From Fodinibacter sp038330415 (lineage in GTDB: Bacteria; Actinomycetota; Actinomycetes; Actinomycetales; Dermatophilaceae), in the NCBI GenBank assembly GCA_038330415.1, contig JBBQNZ010000003.1, forward strand, positions 3,777 to 67,776: 64,000 bases of DNA, read 5' to 3'. Each line of letters opens with the position of its first letter. The first letter of the stretch is position 1. The translations under genes and the position numbers were made by a program. The notes under the pieces were generated by a model, which was given only the letters and a program-made list of their open reading frames with translations, ran no database searches and was not told the DNA's origin. This document shows, in pieces, positions 58,493-64,000 of the stretch.

Positions 58493-60096
58493 CGGGTGGC
58501 TCCTTCCTCGAGCAGGGTGGTCGCGGGGTTGTCGTAGTCGTCGGCCTTGACCGCGACGCCGTCGAGCCCCTTGCCCTTGGTGGGCGGGCGCTTCATCGAG
58601 CCGAAGGTGCCGTCGGCGATCGCCGCGAGCAGCGGCTGCGGGTGGGCGGTGCCGCGGGTCGTGGTGTCGCTGACGATCTCGTCGAGCAGGTCGACCGCCT
58701 CGCCGATCACCTGCCGTGCCCGGGTCTGGATCAGCCCGTCGTGCGGCGGGTGGAAGTCCTCGGTGAGACCGCCCGCGGCGTTGAGCACGTAGCGGACGTT
58801 CTGCAGGGCCAGGTCGCGGTCGGACAGCCAGGGCGTGACGACGGCCTCGGTCATCATGCCGACGAGCAGGATGCCCTGGCCGGTCATGGCGCCCACGAGG
58901 TTGAAGAAGCCGTCGAGCAGGTAGCCACGGAAGACGTCGCCGGTCATGTGCTTGGTGGGCGGCATCCACTTCAGGGGCGCGTCGGGGAAGAGCTGGCGTG
59001 CGAGCAGGGCGTGGGCGAGCTCGAGACGGAAGCTGTCGGGGATCTCGGGGTTGATCTCGAAGGCGTGGCCCAGGCCCAGCTGCCAGTCCTCGAGGCCGGC
59101 CTCCTTGGCGAAGTACTCGTTGAGCAGCTGGCTCACGGTGACCGTGTGGGCGGCCTCCACGGCATCCGCGGTGGTGAGGTAGTTGTCCTCGCCGGTGTTG
59201 ATGATGATGCCGGCGCGAGCGTGCACCTGGCGGCTGAAGCGCTGGTCGACGAAGGTGCGCACCGGGTTGATGTCGCGGAAGAGGATGCCGTACATCGAGT
59301 CGTTGAGCATCATGTCGAGCCGCTCGAGGCCGGCCAGGGCCGCGATCTCGGGCATGCACAGGCCGCTGGCGTAGTTGGTGAGGCGCACGTAGCGGCCGAG
59401 CTCCCTGCTCGACTCGTCGAGGGCGGCGCGCATCAGGCGGAAGTTCTCCTGGGTGGCGTAGGTGCCGGCATAGCCCTCACGGGTCGCGCCCTCCGGCACG
59501 AAGTCGAGCAGGCTCTGGCCGGTGGAGCGGATGACGGCGATGACATCGGCGCCCTCGCGGGCCGCCTGCTGCGCCTGCGGGATGTCCTCGTAGATGTCGC
59601 CGGTGGCGACGATGAGGTAGATCCACGGCTTCTGCTTCGGGTCGCCGTAGCGCTTGACCATGCGGTCGCGCGTGGCGCGCTGCCGGTCGATCTCGCGGAT
59701 GCCGCGGGCGACCGCCGTGCGGGCGGCCTTGCGGCTCGCGGTGGCGTCCTTGCCCTCGGGGAGGCGGAAGGTGACGGCGCCGCTGGCGGACTTCTGCGCC
59801 AGGGTCAGCAGGTCGGGGGCGTCGCCGCGGCGCAGGGCGTCCCAGACCGGGGTCGTGACGCCGTGCTCCAGGCCCACGCCGTCGCGGACGGCGTCGACGA
59901 GGTGGTTGACCCAGGGGATGTTCTCGTGGTCGGCGCCGGACAGGCCGGCCAGCCGCAGGGTCGCCCGCTCGACGGACACCGTCGTGTGGCTGCGGGCGAG
60001 GTCGACGACCGGCTTGCCGGCCCGGCGGGCCAGGGTCCGGGCGCGGCGGACCGTCGCGGGGTCGAGGTCGAGGAGAGGGCGCGCACGTGAAGACAC
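58489..60096 (-). CDS. kamD: D-lysine/beta-lysine 5,6-aminomutase alpha subunit
   Basis: Protein of 535 residues forming the TIM-barrel catalytic subunit: NIPWVNHLVDAVRDGVGLEH, RYGDPKQKPWIYLIVATGDI, YEDIPQAQQAAREGADVIAV, IRSTGQSLLDFVPEGATREG, YGGTYATQENF-type segment YAGTYATQENFRLMRAALDE, LKWMPPTKHMTGDVFRGYLL. These are the usual blocks of KamD. Starts at GTG 60096. First gene of the overlapping series; the 145-nt region upstream to a divergent gene must hold the promoter, with TAGATT just before the start as a possible -10. lysine 2,3-aminomutase, Kdd and Kce are not in this window. Confidence 0.96.
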   Translation of the reverse strand: MSSRARPLLDLDPATVRRARTLARRAGKPVVDLARSHTTVSVERATLRLAGLSGADHENIPWVNHLVDAVRDGVGLEHGVTTPVWDALRRGDAPDLLTLAQKSASGAVTFRLPEGKDATASRKAARTAVARGIREIDRQRATRDRMVKRYGDPKQKPWIYLIVATGDIYEDIPQAQQAAREGADVIAVIRSTGQSLLDFVPEGATREGYAGTYATQENFRLMRAALDESSRELGRYVRLTNYASGLCMPEIAALAGLERLDMMLNDSMYGILFRDINPVRTFVDQRFSRQVHARAGIIINTGEDNYLTTADAVEAAHTVTVSQLLNEYFAKEAGLEDWQLGLGHAFEINPEIPDSFRLELAHALLARQLFPDAPLKWMPPTKHMTGDVFRGYLLDGFFNLVGAMTGQGILLVGMMTEAVVTPWLSDRDLALQNVRYVLNAAGGLTEDFHPPHDGLIQTRARQVIGEAVDLLDEIVSDTTTRGTAHPQPLLAAIADGTFGSMKRPPTKGKGLDGVAVKADDYDNPATTLLEEGATR

Positions 60097-60241
60097 GGCG
60101 CCAATCTACCAACCTTCGCGGGAGTATTTACGGCGCTGCCGGTCCAACACGACAGGATCTGTCGGAGGCCGGGCCGCTGCGGTGGAGCCTGCTTCTCGCC
60201 GAGGACCGGACGCAGCCCCAGCCGTGGGGCATGGTGGGTTC

Positions 60242-60841
60242 ATGACCGAAAGACTCCCGCGGCTGCACCCGCCGTTCGCCGACCCGCGCCGGCAGGCGCT
60301 GCACGCCGCCATCGTCGGCGGGCGTCGCGGCACGGGGCCGCAGGCGTTCCACCTCACGGCGCCAGACGGGTCGCTGGTGGGACCGTTCGGCCTGATGCTG
60401 CAGGCGCCCCGCGTCGGTGGACCACTTCAGGAGCTCGGGGCGGCGGTGCGGTTCGCGACCTCGTTCACCGACCGGGCGCGCGAGGTCGCCATCCTCACGG
60501 TGGCGGCGGTCACCCACAGCGACTACGAGCAGTACGCGCACGAGCGGGTCGGCGCAATGGTGGGCCTGAGCCGGTCCGAGCTGGACGGCATCCGGTCGGG
60601 GGCGTTCGCGCACGCCGACGGTGTCGACCCCCTTGAGGCGATGACCTGTCTGGTCACCCGCCGGCTGGCCGAGCGCCGCCCGCTGGACGACGACGACTAC
60701 GCCGCCGCCCTCGGGGTGCTGGGCGAGCAGCAGTTGCTCGAGCTCGTCGTGCTGGTCGGGTACTACACGATGCTGGCGCAGATGATGTCGGTGTTCGGCG
60801 TGGGGGCGCCGGACGCGACGGGGGCCGCGCACGCGCCCTGA
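60242..60841 (+). CDS. carboxymuconolactone decarboxylase-family protein
   Basis: AhpD/CMD-fold protein of 199 residues: LTAPDGSLVGPFGLMLQAPR, VGGPLQELGAAVRFATSFTD, REVAILTVAAVTHSDYEQYA, HERVGAMVGLSRSELDGIRS. The family CxxC of AhpD is replaced (THSDYEQYAHE), which retains the His and Glu of the decarboxylase-type site, so it is not a peroxidase. A second half (LVTRRLAERRPLDDDDYAAA) completes the helical bundle. ATG 60242. Divergent from kamD. Confidence 0.9.
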   Translation: MTERLPRLHPPFADPRRQALHAAIVGGRRGTGPQAFHLTAPDGSLVGPFGLMLQAPRVGGPLQELGAAVRFATSFTDRAREVAILTVAAVTHSDYEQYAHERVGAMVGLSRSELDGIRSGAFAHADGVDPLEAMTCLVTRRLAERRPLDDDDYAAALGVLGEQQLLELVVLVGYYTMLAQMMSVFGVGAPDATGAAHAP

Positions 60842-60853
60842 CCGGTTCGTGCC

Positions 60854-62401
60854 TCACCCGGTGGCCAGCACCACGCCGTCCCGGAGGGTGAGCCGGCACG
60901 TGGGCAGGCTCGCGCCGACGCCTAGCTCGGGCAGGCTCTGGTCGTCGGTGTCGGGTGCGTGCCAGGCGGCGAAGGTTGCGGGGCTGCCGACTCGGAGCAC
61001 CCCTCCCCCGCGCTCGCGTGCGGCGGCGTACCCGCCGGTGGTGTGCGCCTCGAGCGCCGTGCCCACGTCGAGCCGCTGGCGCGGGTCGTGGTGCTCGACG
61101 GCCGCACGCACTGCCGCCCAGGGGTCGAACGGCGTCACCGGTGAGTCCGAGCCGAAGGCCAGGCGCACCCCCGCCCGGACCAGGCCTGCGAACGGGTTCG
61201 TGCCCGGCACCCGGGCCCGGCCCAGACGTGCCTCGTACATGCCTGCCGCGCCACCCCACATCGCGTCGAAGGCCGGCTGGACACTCGCGACCAGGCCCAG
61301 GCGCGCCATCCGGGTGATGCCGACGGCATCGACCATCTCGGCGTGCTCGAGCCGCGGGCGGCTGGCCCGCACGACGTCGAGGCCGACGAGCCGGGCGGCG
61401 GCCTCGTACCCCTCGAGCACGGTGTCCATGCCGGCGTCGCCGATCACGTGGAACCCGCTCTGGATGCCGGCGACCGCGCACGCCGCGACGTGGTCGCGGA
61501 CGTCCCCGCTGGACCGGTAGGCCGTTCCGACGCACCCGGTGTCGTCGGCGTAGCCCGCGCGCAGATGGGCGGTGTGCGAGCCGATAGAGCCGTCGATGTT
61601 GAGGTCACCCCCCAAGCCGCTCGCGCCGTGCAGGGCGAGCAACGCGGTCGCCTGCTCGGGCTCGGTGACGGCTTCGGCCCAGTAGCCGACGGTGCGCGGC
61701 AGGTGGGGGCGCCGGCCGAGGTCGAGGACGTCGGCGAAGTCGCCGGCGGAGGTGAGCAGCGGTCCGCCGCACTCGTGCACGACGGCGATGCCGTGCGCCG
61801 CAGCCGCGCGCAGCGCGTCCTCGATGTCCTCGCGCCGCTGGTCGGCACTGCGCGCTGCGTCGAAGGCGGCTCGGGCGGCGTTCTTGGCGTCGCGGGTGAC
61901 GAAGCCGTCTCCATGCCAGCCGTCGAGCCGTTGGGCGCCGGAGATCATCGCCAGCGCGCTGGACACCACGGCCGAGTGGCCGTCGATCCGCGACGCGTAG
62001 ACGACTCCCCCGTAGCTGGCCCGGTCGAGCTCGGTCGCCGTCATCGCACGGTCCTCGGCCCAGTCGTGCTCCTGCCAGTTGAGAACGAAGGTGGGTCGCC
62101 CGCCACGGCGGCGCACGGCATCCTCGACGGCCCGCAGCGCCTGGACCACCGATGTGGTGCCGGCGAGGTCGACCCCGCGCAGCCCCATCCCGGTGTGTGA
62201 GAGGTGTGCGTGCGCGTCGACGAAGGCCGGCAGCACCAGGGCGCCGTCGAGGTCGACGACGGCGTCCACGACCTCGGCATGACTCTGGGCGCCGTCCTCG
62301 TCACCGACCCACCCGACCCGGCCGTCGACGACCACGAGGGCGGTCGCGTCTGGTCGGTCGGGGGTGCGGATCCGCCCGCGTCGGTAGAGCGTCGTCGCCA
62401 T
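60854..62401 (-). CDS. YtcJ-like metal-dependent amidohydrolase
   Basis: Amidohydrolase-superfamily protein of 515 residues: VLPAFVDAHAHLSHTGMGLR (metal HxH), WQEHDWAEDRAMTATELDRA, GGVVYASRIDGHSAVVSSAL, INIDGSIGSHTA-type block LNIDGSIGSHTAHLRAGYAD, SGFHVIGDAGMDTVLEGYEA, RPRLEHAEMVDAVGITRMAR, and VRLAFGSDSPVTPFDPWAAV (metal Asp). YtcJ members hydrolyse amides of uncertain identity. Single gene with ATG 62401; it faces the end of the CMD gene. Confidence 0.92.
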   Translation of the reverse strand: MATTLYRRGRIRTPDRPDATALVVVDGRVGWVGDEDGAQSHAEVVDAVVDLDGALVLPAFVDAHAHLSHTGMGLRGVDLAGTTSVVQALRAVEDAVRRRGGRPTFVLNWQEHDWAEDRAMTATELDRASYGGVVYASRIDGHSAVVSSALAMISGAQRLDGWHGDGFVTRDAKNAARAAFDAARSADQRREDIEDALRAAAAHGIAVVHECGGPLLTSAGDFADVLDLGRRPHLPRTVGYWAEAVTEPEQATALLALHGASGLGGDLNIDGSIGSHTAHLRAGYADDTGCVGTAYRSSGDVRDHVAACAVAGIQSGFHVIGDAGMDTVLEGYEAAARLVGLDVVRASRPRLEHAEMVDAVGITRMARLGLVASVQPAFDAMWGGAAGMYEARLGRARVPGTNPFAGLVRAGVRLAFGSDSPVTPFDPWAAVRAAVEHHDPRQRLDVGTALEAHTTGGYAAARERGGGVLRVGSPATFAAWHAPDTDDQSLPELGVGASLPTCRLTLRDGVVLATG

Positions 62402-62478
62402 GGCGTCACTCTAGGAGCGCGACTGCGCGCGTCCGTCGCCGGGCGGTCCCTCATGTGGTGCTCCCGCCCGGCCGGTCG

Positions 62479-62600
62479 GGTACCGACACAGCTCGTGTTC
62501 GAGGTGGTTGGTCAGCCGCGGGCATCACTGGCCTTGGTCAGATGAGGTACCGGCAGAATTCGCGTTCGAGGTGGCTCGTCAGCCGTGGCCGTCGCTGGCG
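62479..62600. repeat. imperfect direct repeat duplicating the 3' end of the HNH gene
   Basis: Two copies of about 55 bp begin with GGTACCG at 62479 and 62546 (67 bp apart) and share TTCGAGGTGG and GTCAGCCG; roughly three quarters of positions agree. The second copy encodes the HNH protein end RLTSHLEREFCRYLI; read on the minus strand, the first would encode RLTNHLEHELCRYP, the normal C-terminus of a sister gene. Confidence 0.75.
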
Positions 62601-64000
62601 CTGCGGCCGTGCGGGATCGGAGCCGCGAAGCGTTGCCTCCCTCTCCAGCGGCCGCTTGCGCCGGTGCACCCGTTGGGGCCGGCCCGGCTCGACGGGCGCG
62701 TCGCTGGTCGCAGGTGTCCCCTCGGCGATATTGGGGAGGGCGCTGGCCGGTGGGAAGGTGAGGCTGCCCCAGCCCAGCAGGGGCGGCGGCTCGGACTCAT
62801 AGCGGTGCCCGAGCGGGGTGGTCACCTGCACCACCCGCCTCAGGCGAGGGCCGTCCCCGTCGCCCGCATCAACGGCGTTGAGTTCCCGCCGTGGGAAGTC
62901 ACTGGCCTCATGGCGGTCGCGGCCCGGGTCGTCGGTGTTGGCCCGCCTGAGGACTACGCGGGTGGGCCAGCCGGGGGCTTCCTTGCCGTGGTTGCACCGG
63001 GCGCACTTGCCGTTGCCCTCCACGAACGAGGTGCCACCGTGCTCACGCACCGGGGTGGCGTGGTCGGCGTGCACGATCGGCGCCTCACACCACGGCGTGG
63101 TGCACACGTCGTCACGCAGCACCAGCATCCGCCGCAGCAACCCACCGAACAACCGCCGCCGCGAGTCCATCGCGACCAGGTCCCGCCCGTCCGCGGAGGT
63201 GTACAACCGCCGCACCCACACCCGCGCTGGTGCCGTCAGCCCGGTCGCCTCACTGGCGCCACTGGCGCCACTGGCGGCGGTCGCGGCCCCAGGAGCCCCG
63301 GGCCCGTTGGACCCCGGTGCCCCTGCAGCGTCACGGGCCGGCGTGGTCACCAGTAAAGAGGACTGCTGGCCACCGGTTGCCGTGGCGGACATCTCGAACC
63401 CTTCAGACCCGATGCTCTGGTAGCCCTCCAGGCCTTCACGCAGCCACGCCCGGGCCACGGGGGCCGGCACACTGCCGTGGCCCGGGACCCGGGCCGGCTC
63501 GAACACCGACCGGTCGCCGTCCCCGGTGCCCAACAAGGCCCGGTCGGTCATCACCAGGTGCACCTCCACCGGCTGCAGCTGACCCGCCGCCCGCCCCGAC
63601 AACAACCCCAACGCGGTATCGGCCGCGACCGCCCCCACCCCACGACCCTCCGGCGCCTGGTCCGGGCACAACCCACCCACCACCGCCTTGGAACGGGCCT
63701 GCAACGCCGCGTGCGCCCCCACCACATCCTTCAACGGCCCCAACACGGACAGGTACGCCATCCCGTCCGGAGCCGGGCGCACCGTCACCCGACGGCTCTT
63801 CACCGCCGCCTCCATCCGAGCCACCACACTGGCCGCGTCCAGCTCGGCCGCGACCCGCATCGCCGCCCGACCCGCCTGCTTCACCCCCAACCCGGTGATC
63901 ACCGGCCCCAACCGGCGATCCACCTCGGCCCGGTCCTCGAGCGACAGGCTCGCTGTGCCCTGGACCACCGCGACCGCTACCCGCTCACTGATCGCCCCGT
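62538..64000 (-). CDS. DUF222/HNH endonuclease protein, 13E12 type (5' truncated)
   Basis: About 486 residues are present; the frame is open to the right edge (GAISERVAVAVVQG before an internal GTG at 63968), so the N-terminus is outside. DUF222 region: LSLEDRAEVDRRLGPVITGL and VDRRLGPVITGLGVKQAGRA; a Gly/Ala-rich low-complexity insert (GAPGSNGPGAPGAATAASGA) follows. The HNH nuclease motif has metal cysteines and histidines in VCTTPWCEAPIVHADHATPV and NGKCARCNHGKEAPGW. These genes are multicopy in actinobacteria (the REP13E12 family in mycobacteria) and behave like mobile or recombining elements. Confidence 0.9.
   Translation of the reverse strand, partial: GAISERVAVAVVQGTASLSLEDRAEVDRRLGPVITGLGVKQAGRAAMRVAAELDAASVVARMEAAVKSRRVTVRPAPDGMAYLSVLGPLKDVVGAHAALQARSKAVVGGLCPDQAPEGRGVGAVAADTALGLLSGRAAGQLQPVEVHLVMTDRALLGTGDGDRSVFEPARVPGHGSVPAPVARAWLREGLEGYQSIGSEGFEMSATATGGQQSSLLVTTPARDAAGAPGSNGPGAPGAATAASGASGASEATGLTAPARVWVRRLYTSADGRDLVAMDSRRRLFGGLLRRMLVLRDDVCTTPWCEAPIVHADHATPVREHGGTSFVEGNGKCARCNHGKEAPGWPTRVVLRRANTDDPGRDRHEASDFPRRELNAVDAGDGDGPRLRRVVQVTTPLGHRYESEPPPLLGWGSLTFPPASALPNIAEGTPATSDAPVEPGRPQRVHRRKRPLEREATLRGSDPARPQRQRRPRLTSHLEREFCRYLI

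Noticed and set aside
58642..60090. 482-residue plus-strand open frame opposite kamD
   Set aside because: Shadow of kamD; no domains, and kamD matches its family along its length.

Overview
This 64 kb window comes from a very GC-rich actinobacterium. RbpA, GarA, the DUF881/small-basic-protein cluster, 13E12-type HNH genes, a split lnt/ppm1 pair and gene order matching parts of the mycobacterial chromosome (Rv1822-Rv1832 and Rv2050-Rv2053c) fix the phylum. Codon habits and gene content suggest Micrococcales, perhaps near Intrasporangiaceae/Dermatophilaceae, but that is inference. It looks chromosomal. I found no tRNA, rRNA, CRISPR array or intact mobile element. Sixteen gene junctions overlap by exactly 4 nt (ATGA or GTGA), so translational coupling is common.

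Layout. 1-12.6 kb is accessory: a 5'-truncated LuxR-type ATPase regulator, two MFS transporters, a coupled four-gene operon of membrane proteins ending in a CPBP protease, a divergent flavoprotein / XRE-cupin pair, a decayed LuxR-ATPase pseudogene, and an ArsR/cation-diffusion pair sharing a palindrome. 12.7-20.3 kb holds a BlaI/M56 signalling pair with its operator, PAP2 and DedA membrane genes, an IS256 remnant beside arsC, a three-helix-bundle protein, and an ATP-grasp peptide-ligase-like gene coupled to a GAP-family membrane protein. 21.6-30.4 kb is a conserved block: pgsA-like, DUF881, sbp, DUF881, gcvH, garA, two MerR genes around a bifunctional nuclease, then a glycine riboswitch and gcvP. 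30.4-34.6 kb is sbcCD. 34.7-45.2 kb is mostly housekeeping or small enzymes, with a broken ferric-reductase-like gene, a DUF6855/WYL pair sharing a perfect inverted repeat, and rlmC. 45.3-48.3 kb carries an isochorismatase remnant and two tandem class III aminotransferases.

At 48353-48380 there is a strong candidate chromosomal dif (XerC/XerD) site, which would place the window at the replication terminus. Beyond it are a DUF3105/DUF305 pair, ssb, an exported VanY-type peptidase, an MFS gene and rbpA behind a sigma-R-like promoter. From 60.1 to 54.3 kb on the minus strand runs an unbroken overlapping series kamD-kamE-kal-lnt-ppm1-fxsA, joining B12-dependent lysine degradation enzymes to lipoprotein acylation and polyprenol-mannose synthesis. 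The window ends with a CMD-family protein, a YtcJ-like amidohydrolase and a truncated DUF222-HNH gene with a duplicated 3' end.

How the genes work together. Glycine cleavage is represented by gcvH and gcvP, with the riboswitch controlling gcvP; gcvT is not in the window. GarA, beside gcvH, is the FHA switch that controls 2-oxoglutarate metabolism in relatives. The kam/kal genes cover the middle of lysine fermentation; the other steps would have to lie elsewhere. Several small regulatory circuits show both regulator and operator: BlaI/M56, ArsR/CDF, WYL/DUF6855 and XRE-cupin/flavoprotein.
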